A DNA stretch of 64,000 nucleotides from Streptomyces sp. P3 (lineage in GTDB: Bacteria; Actinomycetota; Actinomycetes; Streptomycetales; Streptomycetaceae), in the NCBI RefSeq assembly GCF_003032475.1, contig NZ_CP028369.1:2294001-2358000 (forward strand), read 5' to 3'. This document shows positions 9,132-17,812 of the stretch, piece by piece. Every line of letters begins with the position of its first letter. The stretch's first letter is position 1. The position numbers and the translations under genes are program-made. The notes beneath the pieces are model-generated. The model saw only the letters and a list, made by a program, of their open reading frames with translations, had not been told where the DNA came from and did no database searches.

Positions 9132-9200
9132 GTCGCCGGCCCGTCCGCGCGTCCCGAGGGACGCGGCGGCGGCCGACGGTCACGAAGGACCACGCGCGGA

Positions 9201-9581
9201 TCAGTGGGAGAGGGCGAGTCCGCCCGGGGTCCGGGCGTGCTCGCCCGCATCCCCGGGTCGGGCGCCCGACCGGATCCCGTGCGATCGCGGCGATCCGTCC
9301 AGGACGTCCCGCAGACGGATCCGGTCCGTGTAGGCGGAACTGCCGCGGAGGGCCGCGAGCCGGGCCAGGGTGACCACGCCCGTGCTCTGGTCGTCCCCGT
9401 CGCACACGGTCAGGTACCCGACACGGGCGCCCGCAATGACGGCCAGGGCGACCTCGACCGTCATGTCGTCACAGACCCGGGGCGCGTGCGCGTCGACGAC
9501 GTCCTCCCTGGTCGCGGTCATGGCCAAGGTCGCGGGGGCGGGGTGCGCGGTGGTGCGGTACTGCGTCTGAGCCGGCGTCAA
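9201..9581 (-). CDS. CBS-domain protein
   Basis: The protein has 126 aa. The start is a TTG at 9581 with GGAGG five bases upstream. Residues about 30-95 form a CBS-like segment (RVCDDMTVEVALAVIAGARVGYLTVCDGDDQSTGVVTLARLAALRG). It is only about one CBS module long, so a dimer would be needed for the usual ligand pocket. It lies 100 bp downstream of the DEAD-box helicase on the same strand and may be read through from it. A nucleotide-sensing function is typical of the family, but no ligand can be named. Confidence 0.65.
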   Translation of the reverse strand: MTPAQTQYRTTAHPAPATLAMTATREDVVDAHAPRVCDDMTVEVALAVIAGARVGYLTVCDGDDQSTGVVTLARLAALRGSSAYTDRIRLRDVLDGSPRSHGIRSGARPGDAGEHARTPGGLALSH

Positions 9582-9681
9582 AGGTGCCTCCTGCGATGAG
9601 GGGTCGGGGTCCTGTACGGGCGTGGGTACGCCGGGGCCCAGGGAGGCAGCGCTCTCCCTGGGCCCCGGCGCGGAACAGGTC

Positions 9682-11157
9682 TCAGGCGGCCGAGTCGAGG
9701 TCGGGCCTGCGCGGCGTCCGGCGGCGCACCGCCGCGACTACCGGCCTGCCCTGGCCGGCGCGGTCCCGGCGCCCCCGGGAGGGCGACGACGTACGGCGGG
9801 GGCGCTCCACGGCCGGCGCGGTGATGACGACCGGGACGCCGGACGGGGTCCGTGCCCCGGTGATGCGGCTCAGCTCCGCCTCGCCCGACCGGACCGGGGT
9901 GACGCGCGCGTCGATGCCGGCGTCGGCCATCAGGCGGGCCATACCGCGGCGCTGGTGCGGCAGGACGAGGGTGACGACGGTGCCGGACTCGCCGGCGCGG
10001 GCGGTGCGGCCGCCGCGGTGCAGGTAGTCCTTGTGGTCGCCGGGCGGGTCGACGTTGACGACGAGGTCGAGGTTGTCGACGTGGATGCCGCGGGCGGCGA
10101 CGTTGGTGGCGACCAGCACCGTGACGTGTCCGTCCTTGAACTGGGCCAGGGTGCGGTTGCGCTGCGACTGGGACTTGCCGCCGTGCAGGGCGGCGGCGCG
10201 GACGCCGTTGCCGAGCAGATGGCCGGTCAGCCGGTCCACCGCGTGCTTGGTGTCCAGGAACATGATCACCTTGCCGTCCCGTGCCGCGATCTCGGTCGTC
10301 GCCCGGTTCTTGTCCGCGTCGTGGACGTGCAGCACGTGGTGATCCATCGTGGTGACGGCGCCGGCCGACGGGTCGACCGAGTGGACTACCGGGTCGGTCA
10401 GGTAGCGGCGGACCAGCAGGTCGACGTTGCGGTCCAGGGTCGCCGAGAACAGCATCCGCTGCCCGTCGGGGCGCACCTGGTCGAGCAGGGCGGTGACCTG
10501 CGGCATGAAGCCCATGTCGGTCATCTGGTCGGCCTCGTCGAGGACGGTGACGGCGACCTGGTCCAGCCCGCAGTCACCGCGGTCGATGAGGTCCTTGAGG
10601 CGCCCGGGCGTGGCGACGACGACCTCGGCGCCGCCGCGCAGGGCGTGCGCCTGCCGGCCGATCGGCATGCCGCCGACGACGGTGGCGATGCGCAGGCGCA
10701 GCGCGCGGGCGTAGGGGGTGAGGGCGTCGGTGACCTGCTGGGCCAGTTCCCGGGTGGGGACGAGGACCAAGGCCAGCGGCCGGCGGGGTTCGGCCCGCTG
10801 TCCCGCGGTGCGCGCGAGCAGGGCGAGGCCGAAGGCGAGGGTCTTGCCGGAACCGGTGCGGCCACGGCCCAGGACGTCCCGGCCGGCCAGCGAGTTCGGC
10901 AGCGTCGCGCCCTGGATCGGGAACGGCACGCTTACGCCTTCCTGGCCCAGCGCGGCCAACAACGGCTGCGGCAGCGCGAGTTCGGCGAACGACTCGACGG
11001 CCGGCAGTGCGGGCGTCATCGTCTTCGGCAATGCGAACTCGGCCGACGCGGCCGACCGGTTTCCGTAGCCGTGGGAGCGGCGCGAAACACCGGAACGGCC
11101 GGTGCCACGGCTTCCTCCGGGGCGGCCGTAAGCGCGGTTCGTGCGGTCGCGATTCAT
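9682..11157 (-). CDS. DEAD-box RNA helicase
   Basis: The ATG at 11157 follows GAGGAG and gives 491 aa. Motifs in order: FPIQ (Q motif), GRTGSGKT (I), PTRELAQQ (Ia), TPGR (Ib), DEAD at about residue 205 (II), SAT (III), and HRGGRTARAG (VI). An Arg/Gly-rich N-terminus (about 1-40) and a basic C-terminal tail could bind RNA. Family members unwind RNA duplexes in ribosome assembly, RNA decay or cold adaptation. The gene follows a cold-shock protein gene, separated by a terminator-like hairpin, which fits a cold-induced pair. Confidence 0.92.
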   Translation of the reverse strand: MNRDRTNRAYGRPGGSRGTGRSGVSRRSHGYGNRSAASAEFALPKTMTPALPAVESFAELALPQPLLAALGQEGVSVPFPIQGATLPNSLAGRDVLGRGRTGSGKTLAFGLALLARTAGQRAEPRRPLALVLVPTRELAQQVTDALTPYARALRLRIATVVGGMPIGRQAHALRGGAEVVVATPGRLKDLIDRGDCGLDQVAVTVLDEADQMTDMGFMPQVTALLDQVRPDGQRMLFSATLDRNVDLLVRRYLTDPVVHSVDPSAGAVTTMDHHVLHVHDADKNRATTEIAARDGKVIMFLDTKHAVDRLTGHLLGNGVRAAALHGGKSQSQRNRTLAQFKDGHVTVLVATNVAARGIHVDNLDLVVNVDPPGDHKDYLHRGGRTARAGESGTVVTLVLPHQRRGMARLMADAGIDARVTPVRSGEAELSRITGARTPSGVPVVITAPAVERPRRTSSPSRGRRDRAGQGRPVVAAVRRRTPRRPDLDSAA

Positions 11158-11279
11158 ACGGGATCTCCTCGATGCGGGCACGTATCAAGGGATTTCCGCA
11201 GCAAAGTGAACGGCGCTGAAAATCGCGAGAACGAGCCGGTGATGACAGGGCGGAAACGCCCTGGAAAACAAAACGAGCC

Positions 11280-11307
11280 GGGGCCCGCACCCTCAGGTGC
11301 GGGCCCC
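11280..11307 (-). terminator. terminator/attenuator downstream of the cold-shock gene
   Basis: A perfect 12-bp stem (GGGGCCCGCACC, 11280-11291 and 11296-11307) with a 4-nt loop is followed on the minus strand by a T-rich run (GGCTCGTTTTGTTTTCC). It lies between csp and the helicase, so it may limit read-through into the helicase. Confidence 0.8.
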
Positions 11308-11335
11308 AGCTGCGAAGAACGTGTCTGTGCCTGTG

Positions 11336-11539
11336 TCAGGCGATGACGATGTTCTCGGCCGTCGGGCCCTTCTGGCCCTGCGCGATGTCGAACGACACCT
11401 TCTGGCCCTCGAGCAGCTCACGGAAGCCCTGGGCAGAGATGTTGGAGTAGTGGGCGAAGACGTCGGCGCCGCCGCCGTCCTGCTCGATGAAGCCGAAGCC
11501 CTTTTCGGCGTTGAACCACTTCACGGTGCCAGTAGCCAT
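11336..11539 (-). CDS. CspA-family cold-shock protein
   Basis: The 67-aa protein is a single cold-shock domain with both RNA-binding motifs: [15 protein letters not shown] (RNP1) and VFAHYSNI (RNP2). It is an RNA chaperone of standard length. The start has GGAGAAAC upstream. The region upstream is long and carries no gene, consistent with the long, structured 5' leaders of many csp mRNAs. Several near-identical paralogues are usual in Streptomyces, so no specific gene number is assigned. Confidence 0.93.
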   Translation of the reverse strand: MATGTVKWFNAEKGFGFIEQDGGGADVFAHYSNISAQGFRELLEGQKVSFDIAQGQKGPTAENIVIA

Positions 11540-12215
11540 TGTGTTTCTCCTTCGGAGACGGTGTCAGGAATACGCCCTGTGCGGATTCCGTGTCGCCGTG
11601 ATGATCAGCCGTCGGAAAAACCTTCTGGCAACCACACCTGCAACTGACAACGACAGTAGCACGTCGTGATCGACCCTGTGCGGCGAATAACTTCGGGCCG
11701 TTCGCGGCCCCAGAAATATTCCTCGGGCGCTGCGCCCATTTCTCATTTCGCAAAAACAGATATTGCTCTCCCGGGCCGTGACGTTGTGGGCCTCGCCGTC
11801 GCCGCTCCGGTCGCCGCCCGCGAAGCCTTGGCCGGGGCCCGTCGGACAGTGCTTCACGGCCGGTCGGAAGCGTGTCCGGCAGTGTCCGTGCGGCCCTGTC
11901 CGTTCATGCTTCACGGCCGGTCGGAAGCGTGTCCGGCAGTGTCCGTGCGGCCCTGCTCCGTTCGAGCCGCAGCGTCGTTCGCGCGGCTGAGCGGCCGGAG
12001 CGGCGGACGGCGACGTCCGACTCGCCGCCGGTGTCGCCGGGTGCGGGGTCGTCGGTACCGAAACGCGTTCCGGCGAAGTCCGCGCACCGCTCCGATAACA
12101 TGTTCGAACTCGCGACGAACGCCCCTCCTTGTCCCCTACCGGAAGGGCATACCGTGCGGCGCGAAAAGTACCTGTTCAGCCCGCATCTCACACACTGGTC
12201 AGACAATTGATACCT
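11540..12215. other. long non-coding interval with csp leader and a tandem repeat
   Basis: No gene is visible in this 676-bp interval between the divergent csp and PAP2 genes. The part next to csp is comparatively AT-rich and probably holds its promoter and 5' leader. A 49-bp perfect direct repeat sits at 11850-11955. The part from about 12060 should contain the PAP2 gene promoter. Confidence 0.6.
11850..11955. repeat. 49-bp perfect direct repeat, 57-bp period
   Basis: Copies at 11850-11898 and 11907-11955 are identical (beginning TGCTTCACGGCCGGTCGGAA) and separated by 8 bp (TCCGTTCA). A looser copy of TCCGTTC follows the second unit. The period is a multiple of three, but no convincing gene covers it. 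Confidence 0.9.
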
Positions 12216-13601
12216 ATGTCATCACGGGTGTTCTCGCGAATAAAGGGGCCGCAGGCCGTCCTGTGGGCGGCGGTCGGCGTGGCGGCGCTCGGGCTCTTCG
12301 TCACGCTGGAGATCGTCGCGCGTCACTACGGTCTGCCGGGGCCGATCACCAGCCAGGCGCGCGAGGTGATATTCCCGCCCAAATCGGGTGGACTGCTGTA
12401 CGCCAGCATGGCGTTGATGCTGGTGGTGGTGGACTGGCGGCAGCGGTTCATCGCGGTCGGCGCCGCGATCGCCATAGACGTCGGCTTCCTGCTGGTCCGG
12501 TGGGCGGCCGACATCAAGGTGACGGAGGGCCATCCCTTCGGCAACGGGGCCCTGTGGGTGACCCTCGGCTGCGCGGTCGTCGCGCTCACGCGCCGCACCG
12601 GCCGTGACCGCGCCCTGCTGCTGAAGGGCGCCGGGCTGGCCCTGCTGCTGATGGCCGGCCGCAAGACAGGGGACACCTGGCTGCTCATCACCTCCACGAC
12701 CCGCCCGACGGTGCTCGACCAGTACGTGGCGATCGCCGACCACGCGCTGGGCAACCCGTCGTGGCTCGTGGGCCGCGCCGTCACGGCCACCGGCTCGATC
12801 GGCTTCAACGTCCTCGACTTCGTCTACGGCCAGCTGCCGGTGGCCGCGGTCCTCGTCGCGCTGTACCAACTCCGGAACGTGGCGGTCGAACGCCGCTTTC
12901 CGCGCCATCACCTGGTGCGCACGTTCCTGGCGATCGGGCTCCTCGGCCCGGGCATCTACATGATCTTCCCGGTGGTCGGGCCGATCTTCGCCTACGGCGA
13001 CGGCACCGAACACTGGGCCGCGGTCAGCCTCTGGCAGCAGTCGCACCCCAGCCTGCAGTGGGCGGTGGCCGATCTGTGGCCGACGACGCCCCCGCCGATC
13101 AGCCCCCCGCACCCGATGCCGTTCGACGGGGTGACCCCGCGCAACTGCATGCCCAGCCTGCACACGGCGTGGGCCACCGCGATCTTCATCCACACCCGCA
13201 AGGGCCCGCGGGCGCTGCGTTACGCCGGCGCGTTCTGGCTGGCCGCCACGCTCGCCGCGACGCTGGGATTCGGCTTCCACTACGGCGCGGACATCCTCGC
13301 CGGGGTGGTGTTCACGCTCACGATCGAGGGAGCCCTGCGCGCGCACGACCGCGGTTGGTCGCAGTCGGGCATCAGGCTGGTCGCGTACGGCACGACGGTC
13401 TTCGCCGCGCTGCTGCTGTCGTACCGCTACCTGCCGCTGGAGATGGCCGGGCATCCGTGGTTCTACGGCCCGCTCCTCGTCCTGGCGACGGTCTCCGTCG
13501 TCTACGCCTATCTGCGGACCACGGTGGCCTGGGAACCGAAGCCGGTGCTGCCCCGGCAGGCGGAGCCGCAGCAACACGCCTCCGCGGTGAAACCGCTGTA
13601 G
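12216..13601 (+). CDS. PAP2-superfamily membrane phosphatase / inositol phosphotransferase-like protein
   Basis: The 461-aa polytopic protein has about 10-12 hydrophobic segments. PAP2 signature blocks lie in the second half: PSLHTAW (about residue 311) and HYGADILAG (about 354), with a preceding FPVVGP segment. This arrangement resembles the Aur1/Ipt1-like branch of PAP2 enzymes, which transfer or hydrolyse lipid-linked phosphates at the outer membrane face. The ATG at 12216 begins a basic N-terminus (MSSRVFSRIKG), and an in-frame upstream start would add 29 poor residues. It stands alone, so the substrate is unknown. Confidence 0.75.
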   Translation: MSSRVFSRIKGPQAVLWAAVGVAALGLFVTLEIVARHYGLPGPITSQAREVIFPPKSGGLLYASMALMLVVVDWRQRFIAVGAAIAIDVGFLLVRWAADIKVTEGHPFGNGALWVTLGCAVVALTRRTGRDRALLLKGAGLALLLMAGRKTGDTWLLITSTTRPTVLDQYVAIADHALGNPSWLVGRAVTATGSIGFNVLDFVYGQLPVAAVLVALYQLRNVAVERRFPRHHLVRTFLAIGLLGPGIYMIFPVVGPIFAYGDGTEHWAAVSLWQQSHPSLQWAVADLWPTTPPPISPPHPMPFDGVTPRNCMPSLHTAWATAIFIHTRKGPRALRYAGAFWLAATLAATLGFGFHYGADILAGVVFTLTIEGALRAHDRGWSQSGIRLVAYGTTVFAALLLSYRYLPLEMAGHPWFYGPLLVLATVSVVYAYLRTTVAWEPKPVLPRQAEPQQHASAVKPL

Positions 13602-13680
13602 CCCGGTCGGCGGTGCGCAGCGGCGGACGGCGCACCGCGTACGCGGCCGACGCCATCGGCCGCGTCGACAACGCTGCGGG

Positions 13681-14605
13681 TCAACACACCCGGACCGTGG
13701 TCCGCCTGCCCAGTACGACGCCGACGAGCAGGGCGCCGGCGAGGGCGACGACACCGGCGGTGACCATGCCGGCGTGCAGGCCGCCCAGGATGTCGGCGCG
13801 GGACGGGACGGCGCCCGACGAGAGGGCGTCGGTGCGGGCGGCGGCGATCGCGCTCAGACCCGAGACGCCGATCGCGGCCACGTACCGCGGCAGCTGCGAC
13901 AGCCCGCCGACGACGCCCCGGTCCTCCTCGGTGACGCCGGTGGTCATCACGGTGATGAAGGAGACGACGCCGAAGACGTGGCCGAGCCCCATGACGGAGG
14001 AGGTGACGAGCAGGGCGGCCAAATTCACGTCCTGGGGCGGGGCGAACATCGCCACCGTGCCGACGCCCTGGAGGAGCAGGCCCGCGGCCAGCACCTTCAC
14101 CCCGCCGAACCGGCCGAGCAGCCGGGCCACGTACATGCCGCCGAGCGTGGCGGCAGCGCCCTCACCGAGGTAGCTCAGACCGGCCCGGAGGGGGCGCTGA
14201 AGCCCAGCACGTCCTGCATGTACAGGCTCAGCAGCACGGTCGTGCCGGCGCACATCCCGAAGGTGATGACGCCGAACAGCCCCGACCACTTCACGGACGG
14301 CCGGTTCAGCACGGACAGCGGCACCAGCGGTTCCGGGTGGCGCCGCTCGACCAGCAGGAACGCGACCAGCAGCAGCAGGCCGCCGACGATCGGGCCGAAC
14401 GCCGCGGGCTGCGTCCAGCCCTCGTCGCCGCCGGTGGAGATGCCGTAGAACAGGCCGAACAGGCCGAACGTGGCGAGGACCGCGCCGGGGACGTCCATAC
14501 GGCGGGCTGCGCCGGACGGTGAACAGCCGCTTGCGGCCGATCAGGTCGGCGACCCGGGCGAACAGGGGCAGCAGGCTCGCCGACGGCAGCAGGCCGGCGG
14601 CCTGA
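13681..14605 (-). pseudogene. wrecked DHA2-type MFS drug transporter
   Basis: Three in-order pieces of one MFS exporter are readable on the minus strand. The 5' end starts in mid-protein at about 14600 and carries motif A (RVADLIGRKRLF). It then jumps at about 14510 straight to DVPGAVLATFGLFGLFYG, losing roughly a hundred residues (TM3 to TM6 region) and the frame. A second lesion is at 14190-14194, where a C-run (minus strand) appears two bases too long: FSA is followed by LRAGLSYLGEG in another frame. The C-terminal piece continues to the stop at 13681. No functional product is expected. Confidence 0.85.
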
Positions 14606-14625
14606 CGACCGTACGGCCGTCAGGC
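14600..14625. promoter_or_regulatory. inverted repeat at the transporter remnant / DUF2809 junction
   Basis: GCCTGACG (14600-14607) and CGTCAGGC (14618-14625) flank a core containing the palindrome CCGTACGG. The site lies 13 bp upstream of the DUF2809 start, at the truncated 5' end of the MFS remnant. It could be an operator left from the lost exporter's regulator, or just a hairpin. Confidence 0.4.
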
Positions 14626-14638
14626 AGTATGAGGCCCT

Positions 14639-15073
14639 GTGACCGGCATCTCCGAGACCCGCGGTGGCGCCGCCGACCCGCTGCGGACCAGGCTGGCTGC
14701 GGCCGGCGCCGCGGTGCTGACCGTCGGCGCGGGGCTCGGGCTCCGGGCCGTGGCGGCCGGCGACGTGGCCAAGTACGGCGGGGACGCGCTGTACACCGTC
14801 CTGCTGCTCACGCTCGTCGTCGCCCTCGCGCCGCGGGTGTCGCCCCTGACGGCCGCCGGCAGCGCGCTGGCCGTCAGTTGGGCCGTGGAGTTCCTCCAGC
14901 TCGGCTCCGTGCCGGCCGACCTCTCCCGGCGCAGCGCCCTCGCCCGCCTGGTGCTCGGCTCCACCTTCAACGCCCCGGACCTGCTCTGGTACGCGGTGGG
15001 CGCGGCGGTGGGCGGGCTCGTCCATACGGCGCTGCGGGCCGGCCGCGCGAGCGGAGACCCCGGCACCGGCTGA
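14639..15073 (+). CDS. DUF2809 small membrane protein
   Basis: This 144-aa protein has about four hydrophobic helices and the family pattern GDVAKYGGDALYTVLLLTLV and ARLVLGSTFNAPDLLWYAVGA. The start is a GTG at 14639. DUF2809 proteins are small integral membrane proteins of unknown function, common in actinobacteria. The gene lies between a decayed transporter and a convergent L,D-transpeptidase gene, with no evident operon partner. Confidence 0.75.
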   Translation: MTGISETRGGAADPLRTRLAAAGAAVLTVGAGLGLRAVAAGDVAKYGGDALYTVLLLTLVVALAPRVSPLTAAGSALAVSWAVEFLQLGSVPADLSRRSALARLVLGSTFNAPDLLWYAVGAAVGGLVHTALRAGRASGDPGTG

Positions 15074-15194
15074 GGCATCGCCCGCGGTACGCGCCCGGAG
15101 GTATGCGCCCAGCGGCATCCGCCGGGCGCCATTCGTGGTACGGCGAGTGGCGGAGCGGACGGCCGTTCCGAGGAGACGCGCCAAGCGCGGCTCC

Positions 15195-16397
15195 TCAGCG
15201 CAGCGCGCTCTTCTGCTGCCATTGGGCCCACGAGAGGTTCCACGTGCCGAAGCCGTTGCCGGGCTCGACCACGCCCTTGGTCTCCTTGCCGGTGATCTCG
15301 AACGGGTCGCCCGGCCGCACCTGCCCGTACAGCCAGGCCGCGTTCGCGTCGCTCATTCCTATGCACCCGGAACTGTGGTTGGCGGAGCCGAAGTAACGGG
15401 CGTTCCACGGTGCGGCGTGCGCGTACATGCCCGACCAGGTCAGCCGCATCGAGTAGTCGACCATCTTGTCGTAGGCGTTGCCCAGGCCCACCGTCTCGGA
15501 GTTCATGTTGATCGTGCCCTCCTTGGCCATGAGCACGGCGGTGCCGTGCCAGGAGCGCTTGTCGCCGCCGGGCGTTCCGCCCGAGACCGGTATGCGCCGC
15601 ACCGTCTCGCCGTTCCGCTCGAGGGTGAGCTGATGGCTGTCGAGGTCGACCTTGACGATCTGCCGGGCGCCGACGGTGAAGCCGGTCGTGTAGTCACGCA
15701 CGAACCAGCCGCCGTCCGGTCCCGAGTCGATGCCGTTCAGCTCGGCGTTCAGCGTGACCTTGGTCCCGGGCTTCCAGTACGCCTCGGGCCGCCAGTCCAC
15801 CCGGTCGCCGCCCGACCAGTCGCGTATCCATCCCCAGGAGCCCTTGGTGCCGTTCGACGTGGTGATCTTCAGCTGCTTCTCGACCTCGGCGCGGTTCTTG
15901 ACCGGGCGGTCGAAGACCAGGGAGACGGGCTGGGCGACACCGACGGTGGCGCCGGCGCCCGGCCGCCAGTCGACCTTGTTGACCTTGTCCGCCGCAGCCG
16001 TGGTGAAGGCGGCCCCGGTGCTCCCCGCGGTGCCGTCGTCGGTCCGGGTCGCCGCCGTCACCGTGTACGCCGCGCCGGGCACGGCCTTGCGGTCGGATAC
16101 CCACGAGCGGCCGTCGGCGGCGACCTTGCCGGCGAGCCGGCGGCCCTCGGCGTCGGTGACGGTCACCGAGGTGAGCCGGCCGCCCGAGGCCGTGACCGTC
16201 ACGGGCCGGCCCGCCGCGATCTTCGTACCCGTCGGCGTGACGGTGATCGCGACCGGGCGGCCGGGGGTGCCCGACGATCCCTTGGCGTCGGGGCCGCTCG
16301 GGTCGGCGCTCGCCGAGCAGGCGGCGAGCGGAGCCAGCAGGGCGGCCACGACGGCGGCCCGGACACGGGCGTGGGCGAGTACGCGTATGCGGGGCAA
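15195..16397 (-). CDS. L,D-transpeptidase lipoprotein (Ig-like domains + YkuD)
   Basis: The preferred start is the TTG at 16397, five bases after GGAGG, giving 400 aa; an upstream TTG at 16409 lacks such a site. A lipobox (LAPLAACS) sits at about residues 20-27. Two Ig-like domains (about 45-250) precede the YkuD catalytic domain (about 260-385), which holds the histidine-containing segment HAAPWNARYFG and the catalytic cysteine in HSSGCIGMSD. The order matches mycobacterial LdtMt2-type enzymes, which make 3-3 peptidoglycan cross-links and resist most beta-lactams. Its divergent neighbours FemX and MurJ are also envelope genes. Confidence 0.92.
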   Translation of the reverse strand: MPRIRVLAHARVRAAVVAALLAPLAACSASADPSGPDAKGSSGTPGRPVAITVTPTGTKIAAGRPVTVTASGGRLTSVTVTDAEGRRLAGKVAADGRSWVSDRKAVPGAAYTVTAATRTDDGTAGSTGAAFTTAAADKVNKVDWRPGAGATVGVAQPVSLVFDRPVKNRAEVEKQLKITTSNGTKGSWGWIRDWSGGDRVDWRPEAYWKPGTKVTLNAELNGIDSGPDGGWFVRDYTTGFTVGARQIVKVDLDSHQLTLERNGETVRRIPVSGGTPGGDKRSWHGTAVLMAKEGTINMNSETVGLGNAYDKMVDYSMRLTWSGMYAHAAPWNARYFGSANHSSGCIGMSDANAAWLYGQVRPGDPFEITGKETKGVVEPGNGFGTWNLSWAQWQQKSALR

Positions 16398-16615
16398 CAG
16401 GACCTCCAAAAAGGATGGGAACGGAGTCGGTGAATCGGTGATGTCGTGACTGTAGAGCCGGAAAACCCGAGGTCAGCGGCTATGGGGCAATGTGACGGCG
16501 ACTGGTGAGGAATGGTCATGGTCCGGTCACATTCGCCGTGCGGAGCGGTCATGGGCCGCTGTGAGCATCTGCTGTGTCCCCGCGACAGGTCCGGGGAGAA
16601 GGAGAGGCTCAGACC

Positions 16616-17812
16616 GTGTCAGCGCTGCTCGTGCCGCCCAGCCGTGTGTGCCAAGCCCGGGACCGGGGTGTGGCGTTGCGCCCCATCACCGCCGAGACCT
16701 ACCGCGCCTTCCTCACGACCCCCGACGGGGCCGCCCTCGGCGCGGGCTTCCTCCAGTGCCCGTCCTGGGCCGACGTCAAGGAGGGCTGGCGTTCCCAACT
16801 CCTCGGCTGGGGACCGGATCCGGAGGCCGGCGCGCTGACCGGCGTCGCCCTCGTGCTGATGCGGCAGTTCCCCGGCACCCGCAAGTACTTCGCGTACCTT
16901 CCCGAAGGCCCCGTCGCCGACTGGAACGCCCCCGACGTCGACAGCTGGCTCGGCCCGCTCCTCGAACACCTGCGCCGCGCGGGCGCGTTCGCCGTGCGCA
17001 TCGGCCCGTCGCCCGCCTACCGGCGCTGGGACGCCGCCCTGCTCAAGCCGCTCACCGGTCCGGGCCGACGCCTCGGCGACGTCCTCGCCAGCGAGGTCGA
17101 CCCGCTCGGCACCGCCGTCGCCGAGCGGCTGCGGGCCCGGGGCTGGCGCCGCTGCGGTGGCGAGGGGACCGGCGAGGACGGCGACGCCCAGCCCCGGCAC
17201 GTCTTCCAGGTGCAGCTCGCCGGACGCACCCCGCAGGACCTGTGGTCCGGGCTCAACCAGGAATGGCGGCGCAATGTGCGCCGGGCCCGGAAGGAGGGTG
17301 TGGAGGTGGTGGTCGGCAGCGCGGCCGATCTTCCCGAGTTCCACCGGCTGCTCGGCATCACCGAGCGGCGAGACGGCTTCCGGCTGGGCCGCTCGCTCGC
17401 CTACTACGAGCGTCAGTACGCGGCGCTCAACGCCGAGGAACCGGGCCGCATGAGGCTGTATCTCGCCCGTCACCGGGGAGAGGTCCTGGCCGCCCACACG
17501 CTGATCACGGTCGGCCGGCGCGCCTGGTACCAGACCGGCGCCTCCGCCGACCACCGTCGCGAGGTCCGGCCCTCCAACGCCCTGCAGTGGCGGATGCTGC
17601 TGGACGCCCACGCTCTCGGCGCCGACGTCTACGACATGCGCGGGGTACCCTCCACTCTCGATCCTGACGAACGTGCGTACGGACTGCTGCGCTGGAAGCT
17701 CGGCACCGGGGGGCAGGTCGTCGAGACGCTGGGGGAATGGGAGACACCGATGACCGGCAGCGCCAACCACGCGCTCCACCGCGCCTTCCAGGCATACCTG
17801 AACCGCCGATGA
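16616..17812 (+). CDS. FemX/FemAB-type peptidyltransferase (lipid II aminoacyltransferase)
   Basis: The GTG at 16616 with GGAGAGG upstream gives 398 aa, beginning MSALLVPPS. The protein has the tandem GNAT-like fold of the Fem family, with LWSGLNQEWRRNVRRARKEGV as the diagnostic stretch at about residues 210-235. Fem enzymes add the first cross-bridge amino acid (glycine in Streptomyces) from aminoacyl-tRNA to lipid II. The stop overlaps the murJ start (ATGA), so the two are translationally coupled. This fits joint supply and flipping of modified lipid II. Confidence 0.85.
   Translation: MSALLVPPSRVCQARDRGVALRPITAETYRAFLTTPDGAALGAGFLQCPSWADVKEGWRSQLLGWGPDPEAGALTGVALVLMRQFPGTRKYFAYLPEGPVADWNAPDVDSWLGPLLEHLRRAGAFAVRIGPSPAYRRWDAALLKPLTGPGRRLGDVLASEVDPLGTAVAERLRARGWRRCGGEGTGEDGDAQPRHVFQVQLAGRTPQDLWSGLNQEWRRNVRRARKEGVEVVVGSAADLPEFHRLLGITERRDGFRLGRSLAYYERQYAALNAEEPGRMRLYLARHRGEVLAAHTLITVGRRAWYQTGASADHRREVRPSNALQWRMLLDAHALGADVYDMRGVPSTLDPDERAYGLLRWKLGTGGQVVETLGEWETPMTGSANHALHRAFQAYLNRR

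Noticed and set aside
12222..13754. 510-codon minus-strand frame opposite the PAP2 gene
   Set aside because: No family features; it mirrors the third-position GC bias of the real gene.
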